NCBI RefSeq assembly: GCF_029910215.1
Contig: NZ_CP110395.1
Location: forward strand, 1,550,001-1,614,000
From: Paraburkholderia sp. D15
GTDB taxonomy: Bacteria; Pseudomonadota; Gammaproteobacteria; Burkholderiales; Burkholderiaceae
Direction: 5' to 3'
Length of the DNA: 64,000 bases
Under the pieces are notes generated by a model. The model searched no databases and had not been told where the DNA came from. It was given only the letters and a program-made list of their open reading frames with translations. Positions 19,277-27,791 of the stretch are shown here, piece after piece. A program made the position numbers and the translations under genes. The stretch's first letter is position 1. Each line of letters begins with the position of its first letter.

Positions 19277-19302
19277 CTTTAGCGCTGCATGCAGCGCTAA
19301 AG
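19277..19302. promoter_or_regulatory. perfect 26-base palindrome upstream of the RND operon
   Basis: The sequence from 19277 to 19302 (half-site CTTTAGCGCTGCA) is identical to its own reverse complement over all 26 bases. It lies 28 bases after the response-regulator stop and 191 bases before the RND start, with no T run after it, so an operator or mRNA-processing structure is more likely than a terminator. Confidence 0.6.
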
Positions 19303-19329
19303 TCCGTCGCTCGAAACAGCGGGAACGTG

Positions 19330-20004
19330 TCAGCCGAACAGATAGCCCGAGCCGCGTATCGTGCGGATCAGCGGCCGTTCGCCGGGCATCTCGACTTTCT
19401 TGCGCAAGCGGCCGACGTGCACGTCGATCAGGTTCGTCCCCGGATCGAAACGGCAACCCCACACGGCCTCGAAAATCATCGTGCGTGTGAGCACCTGGCC
19501 GGTGTGACGCATCATGAATTCGAGCACGCGGAATTCGGTCGGCTGCAGATCGAGTTCGCGTTGCCGGTGCATCACCTTGCGGCGTACGAGGTCGAGTTCG
19601 AGCGCGCCGCTGCGCAGCAGGGTTTCGGCTTTCGCGTGACGCGGGCGGCGCCGCAGCAACACTTCGATGCGCGCGAACATCTCCTCGGGCGAGAAGGGCT
19701 TGGTCAGATAGTCGTCGCCGCCCGCGCGCAGACCTTGAATGCGCTGATCCACGTCGGACATCGCGCTCATCACCAGCACCGGCGTTTCCATGCCGACGCC
19801 GCGCATCGTCGCGACGATGGTGAGGCCGTCGAGATCGGGCAGCATGCGATCGAGCGTGACGACGTCGTAGTCGCCCGCCATCACTTTCGCCATGCCTTCG
19901 CGGCCGGTGCGCGCGACCTCGACGGAGAAGCCGCTGGCGCTGAGCGTGCGCACGATGTCGTCGGCAATCAATTGATCGTCTTCGATCGTCAGGATTCTGG
20001 GCAT
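19330..20004 (-). CDS. OmpR/PhoB-family response regulator
   Basis: A 224-residue regulator. The start at ATG 20004 gives 'MPRILTIEDDQLIADD'. Phospho-acceptor D52 lies in 'VVTLDRMLPD', the lysine in 'YLTKPFSP', and the winged helix ends in 'IRTIRGSGYLFG'. It closely resembles the regulator at 4912-5589. No kinase lies beside it: the LysR gene is 14 bases upstream on the same strand and the RND pump 243 bases downstream. It probably controls the pump; its kinase must be encoded elsewhere. Confidence 0.92.
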   Translation of the reverse strand: MPRILTIEDDQLIADDIVRTLSASGFSVEVARTGREGMAKVMAGDYDVVTLDRMLPDLDGLTIVATMRGVGMETPVLVMSAMSDVDQRIQGLRAGGDDYLTKPFSPEEMFARIEVLLRRRPRHAKAETLLRSGALELDLVRRKVMHRQRELDLQPTEFRVLEFMMRHTGQVLTRTMIFEAVWGCRFDPGTNLIDVHVGRLRKKVEMPGERPLIRTIRGSGYLFG

Positions 20005-20018
20005 GATGCGCGCCCGCG

Positions 20019-20942
20019 TCAGGCCACGGCGCGCAACGCGACCTGACGATCCGGCGCGCGATACTGGGCGACCGCGAAATCGATGAAGCTGCGCACGCGC
20101 ATCGACAGATAGTTGCGGCCGGAATAGAGAATCGAGATCTGTCGCGGACCGCCGTTGATCTCGAACTGTTCGAGCACCGGCACAAGCGCGCCGCGCGCGA
20201 GATCGTCGGCGATGATCGGCTGCGGCAGCAGTGCGATACCCATGTGGCTCAACGCGGCCACGCGCACCATCGCGCTGCTGGTCGCGGTAAGCGCGCTGCC
20301 GGTGTTCACGCGATATACGCCGTCGGCGTCGCTGAATTCCCACGCGCGCGACGTGCCGTCGGACACCGTCAGCAGGCCGTGACGGTTCAGCGCGGACGGA
20401 TCGCGCGGCGTGCCGTTGCGCGCCAGATAAGTGGGGGACGCCACCGTGATTTCGTCGACGCTCGTCAGCGTGCGGCTTACCAGGGTGGAGTTGGTCAGGC
20501 GCCGGTCGTCGGAGAAACACACGTCGAAGCCGCCTTCCACCAGATCGATATGCGTGTCGAACGTCGTGACGTCGAAGTCCACGCGCGGATGCAGCACGCG
20601 GTATGCGGCGAGCAATGCGCCGAGGCCGGCGCTCGCGAAGGTCATGGGCGTGGCGATACGCAGCGTGCCTTGCGGATCGCGCGTGGTCTCCAGCAGATTC
20701 GATTCCATCTCGTCGAGCTTTTCGATGATCGCGCGGCAACCGTCGAGGTATTCGCGGCCCACGTCGGTCAGCGACAGACTGCGCGTGGTGCGGTTCAACA
20801 GACGCATGTTCAGATGCGCTTCCAGCGTGCCGACGCTGCGCGTGACCGCTGCCGCGGACATGCCTAGCTGACGGGCCGCGAGATTGAAGCTGGCGAGATC
20901 GACTACGCGGGTGAAGACACGCATCGCTTGTAGCTGGTTCAT
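20019..20942 (-). CDS. LysR-family transcriptional regulator
   Basis: A 307-residue regulator starting 'MNQLQAMRVFTRVVDLASF', with the winged HTH at about 1-60 ('ARQLGMSAAAVTRSVGTLEAHL') and an effector-binding domain from about 90. The 'NRTTRSLSLTDVGREYLDGC' block is typical of the CrgA-like LysR group. The open frame allows an earlier Met at 20978, but the chosen start matches the family. It precedes the response regulator by 14 bases and may be co-transcribed with it and the pump. Confidence 0.9.
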   Translation of the reverse strand: MNQLQAMRVFTRVVDLASFNLAARQLGMSAAAVTRSVGTLEAHLNMRLLNRTTRSLSLTDVGREYLDGCRAIIEKLDEMESNLLETTRDPQGTLRIATPMTFASAGLGALLAAYRVLHPRVDFDVTTFDTHIDLVEGGFDVCFSDDRRLTNSTLVSRTLTSVDEITVASPTYLARNGTPRDPSALNRHGLLTVSDGTSRAWEFSDADGVYRVNTGSALTATSSAMVRVAALSHMGIALLPQPIIADDLARGALVPVLEQFEINGGPRQISILYSGRNYLSMRVRSFIDFAVAQYRAPDRQVALRAVA

Positions 20943-21345
20943 GTTGGAACAGTAGAGAAGGGCGATGGGATGCATCATCGGCGATCGCGAGTAAAACCGG
21001 ACAGCTAGGTGGATTAAGTCTTTTTTAATTTTATGAAATGTTCATGAAGCGAGGCTGACGTCTAGCTGTCGGCCATCTCGCAAAATATACGGATGACTAA
21101 ATGAGTGGGCAAAAAAAGAGCGCGGACGGAGCCGCGCTACGGAAAGAGACTTGAATGAAAGTAGCCGCTGCCACGCGGCTGGGCCGAAGTATAGGCGGGA
21201 TGCGCGGCGTGTGGAGCGTGGATTCTGAAACGCTGTGCTGCGTGAGTTGCAACAAGCTATGCAACGAGCTGTGCGACAAGCTGTGCAACGAGCGGTGCAA
21301 CAAACGTCGCGACGAACGCGGCACGATGCGCGTCGTGGCGTGTCG
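20943..21345. repeat. intergenic region with a 12-base tandem repeat
   Basis: About 400 bases without a convincing gene. Between about 21250 and 21306 the plus strand carries four to five imperfect copies of a 12-base unit close to CTGTGCAACGAG. In one frame they would encode a Cys-Asn-Lys-Leu periodic peptide, but there is no ribosome site or homology to support translation. The rest contains the probable promoter of the LysR gene. Confidence 0.55.
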
Positions 21346-21723
21346 TCAGTTCAGCATGCCGTGCTGCACGTCGAGCGATGCTTCCAGATGCCGGGACAAC
21401 GCGTGATGCATCTGCGCGAGACTTTCGACGGGCAAGGCGAAACCGGCCCACCCGAGTCCCGAATGACGCAGGAACAGCATCGCGCCGTCGTGCAGCGGAT
21501 GCTTCTCGGTGTGCCAGCATGGATCGACTTCGATCACATATTGATGCGTGCGCACCGGTGTCTTGGGCACTTCGGGGCGCATCATCGCGCGCAGTGCGCT
21601 GAGGTGTTCGATCACGGCGTCCAGATCGGACGCGTCGAGCAGAACGGCGCGGCCCTCGATGTCGATACGAACCGCGTTGTGTCCGTACTCGTTGACCTTC
21701 TCGATGTTCATGGGGCGTGTCAT
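21346..21723 (-). CDS. conserved hypothetical protein, 125 residues
   Basis: Not recognised. An AAGGAG ribosome site lies 7 bases before the ATG at 21723, which fixes the start 'MTRPMNIEKVNEYG' in preference to a GTG 24 bases upstream. The protein is soluble, without signal or membrane segment; it has an N-terminal beta-rich half ('AVRIDIEGRAVLLDASDLDAVIEHLSAL') and a C-terminal half with several His and Trp residues ('CWHTEKHPLHDGAMLFLRHSGLGW' in two blocks). It stands alone between intergenic regions. Confidence 0.6.
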   Translation of the reverse strand: MTRPMNIEKVNEYGHNAVRIDIEGRAVLLDASDLDAVIEHLSALRAMMRPEVPKTPVRTHQYVIEVDPCWHTEKHPLHDGAMLFLRHSGLGWAGFALPVESLAQMHHALSRHLEASLDVQHGMLN

Positions 21724-22368
21724 GGCGATGCTCCTTGCGGCTGTCACGGTCCGCGGATTATGGCGCCGCGTTCCTTAGACGAGTCTTAAAGTGCACGATC
21801 AGCGGATGAAACTTTGTTTAAGGAGCCGCACGAGCGTGCGCATTTCGCGAGGTGCAAGCGCCTGACCCCGTGGCGGATAAATGCTTTATCGCGCGCTTAA
21901 GTCAGACGTAATACAACTTCGATGTTTCAGAATAGAAACGTTTTTAATCGTGCCAGAAAATCCCGCCGAAATGCGTCGCCAGATAATCGAGGAAATTAAC
22001 GGGGATGAATCGGCGAACGAATGGAAAACTTCCCGCTTTGCGAATAAAAAAGGCCATTGAAACTCATTATTTGCGAAGTCCGGTGTTCAGGTTTGAAACG
22101 TTTTTGAACGCGCTGTGAGGCCGTAAGCGCCGTGAGGTGGAGCTTCGCGTTTCATATGAAACGCCGGATAAGATTTATCTTCATACATGGCCTTTTTCGA
22201 TGAAGATTTGTTTTTCAAATTTACTATAGCGAAGCATTCCGCTAACATCACGATTAATCCGTTAAGCGGCGTTATCGGCGGTTTCTTTCTTTTAATAACA
22301 TGGGTTGCCGGTGTGAGGGGCTAGCGGAGCGGCGGGGTCGACAATGCACGACAGTTTGAGGAAGAATC
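21724..22368. promoter_or_regulatory. long AT-rich regulatory region with repeated AAACGTTT sites
   Basis: About 645 bases without a gene, AT-richer than the genome. It holds GAAACGTTTTT at 21935-21945, GAAACGTTTTTGAACG at 22095-22110 and an 18-base perfect palindrome GCGTTTCATATGAAACGC at 22147-22164, all sharing the GAAACG half-site. The GlxA-like regulator follows, with a GAGGAAG ribosome site at its start. The sites look like operators for one protein, possibly the regulator itself. Confidence 0.5.
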
Positions 22369-23364
22369 ATGCCGCACATGCATCTGGATTCTGCGAGGAT
22401 CACCTGGTTACAGTCGCCTGCCTTGAATGTGCGCACCGCGGCGCGGCGAATTGGCGTATTGCTGTTCGACGGGTTCTGGCTGTTAGGGCCTGGCACCGTG
22501 ATCGAAATGTTCCAGACCGCCAATGAACTGTCGGGTTCGCCCGCTGGCGAGGAACCACCTTACGAAGTGCAATTTTTGTCGATGGACGGCGGCAGCGTCG
22601 CCAGTTCATCGTCGGTGCGCATCTGGACCGACCGGATCGACACGCGTTACGGCAACGGCTTCGACGTGCTGTTCATCGCCGGTGGTCAGGGCGCGCAGGC
22701 CGCCGCGCGCGACGAGCGTTTGCTGAACTGGCTGCGTTCCGTGCAATCGCGCACCCGGACCATCGAAACGATCGGCGAGGGCCGTCTGGTGCTGGACGCG
22801 GTGCGGCCCAGCGAGTCCGACACGCCGCCGCTGAATGGTCTCGCGCACGGCGCAGTGTCGGACCGTGCATTCGGCAACGCGAACGACCGCAATGACTGCG
22901 CACGCAGCGCGCTGATGTTCATCAAACGCGATCTGGGCGCGGAACTCGCGCGCAGTGTCGCCGATCGCGTGATGCCGGGCATGGCGGCAACCTGGGTGCC
23001 GCTGCCCGCGGAGGGCGGCACGCTCAGCGTCGCCGAGAAGATCCGTGCGGCCGCGCGCTGGATGGAGGCGAACTGCGATCGTCCAGTATCGGTTGCCGAC
23101 GCCGCGCAGGTCGCCGCGATGAGCGAGCGCAATTTTCTGCGGCGCTTCAAGCATGAGATGCAACTCACGCCGTCCGACTATCTGTTACAGGTGCGGTTAC
23201 GGATTGCCTGCAACTTCCTGACCGAAACCGAATTGCCGGTGGACAAGATCGCCCGCCGCAGCGGCACCGGTAATGGCGATCGTCTCGCGAAGATCTTTCG
23301 AAAACGGATGGCGCTGTCGCCCACCGAGTATCGCGCGCGCAGCCGGGTAACGAGTGAGGCTTAG
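22369..23364 (+). CDS. GlxA-type AraC-family regulator (DJ-1/PfpI + HTH)
   Basis: A 331-residue regulator: a DJ-1/PfpI (GATase1-like) domain at about 25-190 ('IGVLLFDGFWLLGPGTVIEM', 'FDVLFIAGGQGAQAA') and two AraC helix-turn-helix units at about 225-325 ('SVADAAQVAAMSERNFLRRFKHE', 'LPVDKIARRSGTGNGDRLAKIFRK' with the family spacing). The nucleophile-elbow cysteine normal for DJ-1 proteins is absent; the region reads 'IETIGEGRLVLDAV'. It is therefore a ligand-binding or structural domain, not an enzyme. Its long upstream region carries repeated dyads. Targets are unknown; the RfbC gene follows 40 bases downstream. Confidence 0.88.
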   Translation: MPHMHLDSARITWLQSPALNVRTAARRIGVLLFDGFWLLGPGTVIEMFQTANELSGSPAGEEPPYEVQFLSMDGGSVASSSSVRIWTDRIDTRYGNGFDVLFIAGGQGAQAAARDERLLNWLRSVQSRTRTIETIGEGRLVLDAVRPSESDTPPLNGLAHGAVSDRAFGNANDRNDCARSALMFIKRDLGAELARSVADRVMPGMAATWVPLPAEGGTLSVAEKIRAAARWMEANCDRPVSVADAAQVAAMSERNFLRRFKHEMQLTPSDYLLQVRLRIACNFLTETELPVDKIARRSGTGNGDRLAKIFRKRMALSPTEYRARSRVTSEA

Positions 23365-23404
23365 CGGCGAAGGTTAGCGCAGGTTTTTTACGAGTACAGC
23401 GGTA

Positions 23405-23956
23405 ATGGGCAACAAGGTCATCGCGACGGCATTGCCGGAGGTGAAACTCATCGAGCCCGAGGTGTTCTGCGACGAGTTCGGGTTCTGCTTCGAAAGCTTC
23501 AGCGCGGACGAGTTCAGCGAAGAGGTCGCGCAGGATTTCACGTTCTTGCAGGACCGGCATCTGCGGGCGGTGCGCGGCGTGTTGCGCGGCCTGCACTATC
23601 AGGTGCAGCGTCCGCAGGGTCGTCTGATGCGGGTGGTGGTCGGCGAGGTGTTCGACGTCGCCGTCGACGTGCGCCTCAATTCGCCGAGCTTCGGCAAATG
23701 GACCGGCGCCTATCTGAGCGCGGCGAATCATCGGCAGATGTGGGTGCCGCCCGGGTTCGCGCATGGCTTCGTGGTGCTCTCGCCGGCGGCCGAATGCCTG
23801 TGGAAGACGACCGAGTACTGGTTTCCCGAACTCGAACGCTGCATGCTGTGGAACGATCCGGACATCGGCATCGAATGGCCGATCGATTTTCAGCCGACCC
23901 TGGGCGTCAAGGATGCGGCCGGGCGGCGGCTTTACGAAGCGGAGAATATTGCGTGA
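23405..23956 (+). CDS. rfbC: dTDP-4-dehydrorhamnose 3,5-epimerase
   Basis: A 183-residue cupin enzyme that epimerises dTDP-4-keto-6-deoxyglucose at C3 and C5 in dTDP-L-rhamnose synthesis. The family block 'FLQDRHLRAVRGVLRGLHYQ' carries the catalytic base H64; 'GEVFDVAVDVRLNSPSFGKW' and 'VPPGFAHGF' follow, and the C-terminal 'TEYWFPELERCMLWNDPDIG' holds the conserved Tyr. Other rhamnose genes are not adjacent, so this may be a second copy serving an exopolysaccharide. It lies 40 bases after the GlxA-type regulator on the same strand. Confidence 0.93.
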   Translation: MGNKVIATALPEVKLIEPEVFCDEFGFCFESFSADEFSEEVAQDFTFLQDRHLRAVRGVLRGLHYQVQRPQGRLMRVVVGEVFDVAVDVRLNSPSFGKWTGAYLSAANHRQMWVPPGFAHGFVVLSPAAECLWKTTEYWFPELERCMLWNDPDIGIEWPIDFQPTLGVKDAAGRRLYEAENIA

Positions 23957-24104
23957 GGGGTGCTTGAGCGGTGCGGTGCGAGTGCTCGGCTTCGACGCGC
24001 GTTTCGCGCCTCAGTGGCAGCCCAGAGGTAGCGCAGCGCCGGATTCGCGGCCGGAATCGACACTCGCTTCGACACCGCTTCAACGCTGCTTTCCAACACT
24101 CACC

Positions 24105-25016
24105 CTATCGCGCGGCCACCACCGCGCCGACACTCGCCGTAACGACCAGCAGCGTTCCCGCGATCTGCAACACCCCCATCGGTTGATGCAGCACCACGAA
24201 ACCGGCAAGCGCGCCGATCGCCGGCTCGACACTCATCAGTATCCCGAACGACGCCGCCGGCATGTGCCGCAACGCCACCATTTCGAGCGCATACGGCAAC
24301 AGCGGCACCAGCAACGCGAGCCCCGCGGTGGCGGCGATCTGCGCGACCGCGGGATGCCCGGCACTTTGCGCGAGGCCGAACGGCGCGGCGATCAACGCGG
24401 CGGCGAGCAGGGACACCGAGAGTCCTTCGAGTCCCGCGAACAGCGCGCCGGTCTTTTTCATCAACACGATATAGCTGCCCCAGCCGAGCGCCGCGTCGCA
24501 CGCGAGCAGCACGCCGAGCGGTTCGCCGATCCAGCCGCCGCGATCGCGCGACAGCAGCAACACGCCCGCGATGGCCAGCGCCGGCCACAGCAACGCACGC
24601 GCACGGCGCACCGCGAAGGTGGCCACCGCGAGCGGCCCGAGAAAGTCGATCGCGACGGCCAGCCCCAATGGAATCCGCTGCAGGGCCGCGAAGAAACACA
24701 GCGTCATGCCCGCCATCGCCGCGCCCAGCGCACCGGCGGCGAACCAGTGCGCGCGTGAATACCGCGTGAGACGCGGGCGCACCAGCACGAGCAGCACGAT
24801 CGCCGCCCAGCTCAGGCGCAGCCATGTGGTACTCAGCGAGCCGTAGCGCGCCATGGTCGGCGCGGAGAGCGCGGCGCCGAACTGCACGCTCGACATCGAC
24901 AGCACGCACAGCAGCACGGCCCACGGCGAGCCGGCGGGTTTCAGCGCGGCGGGCGAGGGATGAGCGGGCTGAGCAGCGCTCAGCGCGGGTTCGAGAGTGG
25001 TGTCCTGCATGGTCAT
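24105..25016 (-). CDS. EamA/RhtA-type drug-metabolite transporter
   Basis: A 303-residue inner-membrane protein with about ten hydrophobic segments arranged as two EamA repeats. The 'VEPAIGALAGFVVLHQPM' block near the C-terminus and 'FFAALQRIPLGLAVAIDFLGP' are typical of the RhtA threonine/homoserine exporter group. The first 30 residues are Pro/Ala-rich and cytoplasmic. A LysR gene lies divergently 103 bases away and probably regulates it. The exported compound is not known. Confidence 0.88.
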   Translation of the reverse strand: MTMQDTTLEPALSAAQPAHPSPAALKPAGSPWAVLLCVLSMSSVQFGAALSAPTMARYGSLSTTWLRLSWAAIVLLVLVRPRLTRYSRAHWFAAGALGAAMAGMTLCFFAALQRIPLGLAVAIDFLGPLAVATFAVRRARALLWPALAIAGVLLLSRDRGGWIGEPLGVLLACDAALGWGSYIVLMKKTGALFAGLEGLSVSLLAAALIAAPFGLAQSAGHPAVAQIAATAGLALLVPLLPYALEMVALRHMPAASFGILMSVEPAIGALAGFVVLHQPMGVLQIAGTLLVVTASVGAVVAAR

Positions 25017-25119
25017 GAGGTTGCGTCGTCGCGCTCGTTCGGGTGGCTGAACGCTATCTTATCGGCGCGCCGGGTATTAAGATAACTTGATAATTCTTAT
25101 GGCCACTTCAGGAAATCTG

Positions 25120-26022
25120 ATGACCCGCGATCTCGACAGCAGTCTGCTGCGCGCCTTCGTCACCGTGGCGGAGACCGGCGCGGTGGGCGTGGCGGCGGCG
25201 CGCCTTTCCCGCACGCAGGCGGCGGTCAGCATGCAACTGCGCCGTCTCGAGGAGGAGCTGGGCGTGCGCTTGCTCGACCGCTCGCCGCGCGGCGTGCAAC
25301 TCACCGAGGCCGGGCATCTGTTGCTGCCGTACGCGCACACCATCCTCGGTGCGGGCGCCGACGCGCGGCGCGCATTGAGCGCGGGTCTGGTGTCCGGCAC
25401 CGTGCGACTCGGGCTGCTCGAAGATATCGCGGTGGGGCGTTTGCCGCGAGCGTTGCAGCGGTTTTCGAGCGCGAATCCGCAGGTCGCGCTGGAGATCGTG
25501 GTCGACAGCAGCGAAGTGTTATCGACGCGACTCGCGGAGGGCGCGCTCGATGTCGTGGTCGGCGATCCCGCGCTCGTCGACGCGACGCCGCTGCTCACGT
25601 GGACCCAGCCGCTCTTCTGGGTCGGCGCGCGCGGCTTCGTGCGCGATGCGCGGATGCCGTTGCCGGTGGTCGCGTTCGGTGGTGCGTGTCTATGGCAGCA
25701 ACTCGTGCTGACGGCGTTGCGCCGCGCGGAGATCGCGTGGCGGATCGTGTGCACGAGCACCAGTTTGCCGGCGGTGCAATCGGCGGTGGAGGCGGGGCTG
25801 GGCGTATCGGTGCTGCTCGACGGCAATATCCGCGCGGAGTCGATGCGCGTGCTCGGTCAGGCCGATGGTTTGCCTGAGGCGCCTACCGCGGACTTCGGTC
25901 TCTTCATGCGCGAGGTGCCGGGCGCGCACGCGGCGGCCGTGCGGACACTGCTGACGTTTTTACGCGAGGAGTGGCATCTCGGTCAGCGCGACAGCGAGCC
26001 GATGCTCGCGGCGGCGAGTTAG
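25120..26022 (+). CDS. LysR-family regulator, divergent from the EamA gene
   Basis: A 300-residue LysR protein: HTH at about 5-65 ('GVAAARLSRTQAAVSMQLRR', 'EEELGVRLLDRSPRGVQLTE') and effector domain from about 85. An AGGA ribosome site 8-11 bases before ATG 25120 ('MTRDLDSSLLRAF') supports this start. In-frame starts at 25087 (TTG) and 25099 have no ribosome site and would overlap an AT-rich dyad (AAGA...TCTT, about 25079-25098) that looks like the operator. Divergence from the transporter suggests direct control. Confidence 0.88.
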   Translation: MTRDLDSSLLRAFVTVAETGAVGVAAARLSRTQAAVSMQLRRLEEELGVRLLDRSPRGVQLTEAGHLLLPYAHTILGAGADARRALSAGLVSGTVRLGLLEDIAVGRLPRALQRFSSANPQVALEIVVDSSEVLSTRLAEGALDVVVGDPALVDATPLLTWTQPLFWVGARGFVRDARMPLPVVAFGGACLWQQLVLTALRRAEIAWRIVCTSTSLPAVQSAVEAGLGVSVLLDGNIRAESMRVLGQADGLPEAPTADFGLFMREVPGAHAAAVRTLLTFLREEWHLGQRDSEPMLAAAS

Positions 26023-26068
26023 GGAAGGGACATCGAATCGGGAAGGCTCCACGAACCGCGGGAGCCGA

Positions 26069-26110
26069 TGCAGGAAAAAAAGCAGCAAAAAAAGCAGCAA
26101 AAAAACTGCA
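26069..26110 (+). repeat. 12-base tandem repeat, A-rich
   Basis: Three copies of a unit close to GCAGCAAAAAAA in the gap 26023-26284. One frame would encode Lys/Ala repeats ('KKAAKKAAKK') reminiscent of histone-H1-like tails, but no ribosome site or globular part supports a gene. The gap is otherwise empty. Confidence 0.6.
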
Positions 26111-26284
26111 CAAGAAAAAACCGCATAAGAAAACCCCGCCGCGGCCAGCAACTATTGCAATGAATCGTGGCAACTATTGCAACGCGCATTGCAACGAGCC
26201 GCTGCCCGCGGCGGGGCCTCGCGCATCCGCATCGGCGACATCAACCTCGCATCGCCGTTGCGAACGCGGACGCAAGCGCCGCCT

Positions 26285-26446
26285 TCAGCGCCGCATCACG
26301 CCCATCAGCAAGGTGACGAGGAAGATCACCACGAAGATGAAGAACAGCACCTTGGCGATTTCCGTCGCGCCGGCGGCAATGCCGCCGAAACCGAATACCG
26401 CGGCGATGATCGCGATGATGAAGAAGATGACAGCGTATCGAAGCAT
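26285..26446 (-). CDS. DUF1328 small membrane protein (YtjA type)
   Basis: A 53-residue, two-helix membrane protein starting '[20 protein letters not shown]' and ending 'LLMGVMRR'. A GGAGG ribosome site precedes ATG 26446 by 5 bases. Length and the '[21 protein letters not shown]' block match DUF1328. The longer open frame upstream is non-homologous. Function unknown; such proteins are often stress-induced. Confidence 0.9.
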   Translation of the reverse strand: MLRYAVIFFIIAIIAAVFGFGGIAAGATEIAKVLFFIFVVIFLVTLLMGVMRR

Positions 26447-26678
26447 GGGGCCTCCCACCGATGGATTGCTGGATTGAAGAACGGCGACGCGTCGCGAGCA
26501 CGGAGAGTCCGGTTGTGCTTTGACGCTTGTGTGCCGGCGTGCGGAGTCGAGCAATAGGTGTGCCCAGCAGGTGCGCCCCACCGGTGCGCCGGCGCCGATC
26601 GCCAGGGAGTGGCCCGGATCGGCCTGCCTGCCGCGTGCTGTTACCATCGCGAATCGTCGATTTCCGCACTCCTTCGCC

Positions 26679-27656
26679 ATGCAATCCAATCCGCTCAGCG
26701 AGATCTCCCTGATCCGCAAGCTGAAGCTCAATCAGCTCATGATCTTCGAACGCGTGCTGGAGACCCGTTCGGTCGTGCGCGCGGCCAACGAAATGCGTCT
26801 GACGCAACCGGCCGTGACCAAGGTCATTCACGAACTCGAATCCTGCTTCGACGGCGCGTTGTTCGCGCGCTCGAATCGCGGCGTGGTGCCCACCGATCTC
26901 GGCCTGCTGCTCGGGCGGCGTGTCAAGTCGCTGATGGCCGAGCTGCGCTATATGACCGACGAGCTGAACGATTTCCGCCTCGGCACCAGCGGCCATGTGA
27001 TCGTCGGCACGCTGATCTCGGCGTCGGCGCGGCTGTTGCCCACGGCCATCGCGATGCTCAAGGCGCGCACGCCGAACGTGCTGGTGACGGTGCGCGAGGG
27101 CACCACCGCCCATCTGTTCCCGGCGCTCGCCACCGGCGATCTGGACATCGTGGTCGGTCGTCTGCCGGAGCGCGAACTGCCGATCGCCAGCGCGTTTCCG
27201 CTGACGCACGAGGCGCTGTTCGACGAGTCGCTGTGCGCGGTGGTCGGCAAGGGCTACGGCCCGGCGCCGGCGGGCGTCACGCATCTGTCGGAGCTGGTCG
27301 GCTCGCCATGGATTCTGCCGACGCCCGATTCGCCCGCGCGCCTCTCGGCGGAGCATCTGTTTCGCGCGGCCGGTCTGCCGCTGCCTACCGATATCGTCGA
27401 GTCGTTGTCGCTGCTCACGAATATCGGCTTGCTGCTCGACACGCCGCGCATCGCGCTGATGCCGCGCGCCGCGGCGCAGCAATTCGAGGATGCGGGTCTG
27501 CTGCGGATTCTCGATCTGCCGGAAACCGGCTCATTCGGCACGGTCGGTTTTTCGGTGCGCACGCACAAGGAGCAGAGCGCCGCGTGCCAGGCTTTCGTCG
27601 CGTGCCTGCGCGAGGCGGTCAGCGTGGCCGCGCCGGCCGTCGATACCCCGCTGTAA
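26679..27656 (+). CDS. LysR-family regulator of the aminomuconate operon
   Basis: A 325-residue LysR regulator with start '[20 protein letters not shown]'. HTH at about 15-75 ('[19 protein letters not shown]'); the effector domain carries '[20 protein letters not shown]', the pattern of the PcaQ/GbpR branch that responds to aromatic catabolic intermediates. It lies 135 bases upstream of the operon in the same direction, so it is the likely activator, comparable in place to NbaR. The inducer would be a pathway intermediate; this is inference. Confidence 0.88.
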   Translation: MQSNPLSEISLIRKLKLNQLMIFERVLETRSVVRAANEMRLTQPAVTKVIHELESCFDGALFARSNRGVVPTDLGLLLGRRVKSLMAELRYMTDELNDFRLGTSGHVIVGTLISASARLLPTAIAMLKARTPNVLVTVREGTTAHLFPALATGDLDIVVGRLPERELPIASAFPLTHEALFDESLCAVVGKGYGPAPAGVTHLSELVGSPWILPTPDSPARLSAEHLFRAAGLPLPTDIVESLSLLTNIGLLLDTPRIALMPRAAAQQFEDAGLLRILDLPETGSFGTVGFSVRTHKEQSAACQAFVACLREAVSVAAPAVDTPL

Positions 27657-27791
27657 GGGCCGCCGGCAGCGTATCCGGCGGCCCGTTTCTGGTATTCCCC
27701 TTTAGCATACCCACCGTCCAATCTTTGATTACCGCCGCGCGCGGCCCCGACCGTAGACTCCTGCCCATACTTCAATCGAGCAGGAGACGTC

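Noticed and set aside
21248..21309. CRISPR-like array
   Set aside because: Units are 12 bases long, contiguous and without spacers; no cas genes are present.
21155..21406. Cysteine-rich 83-residue peptide
   Set aside because: The Cys pattern follows from a 12-base DNA repeat; no ribosome site and it overlaps a better-supported gene on the other strand.
25971..26477. Possible histone-H1-like Lys/Ala-rich protein
   Set aside because: Lys/Ala repeats arise from a 12-base A-rich tandem repeat; no start signal, and the frame overlaps the DUF1328 gene in antisense.
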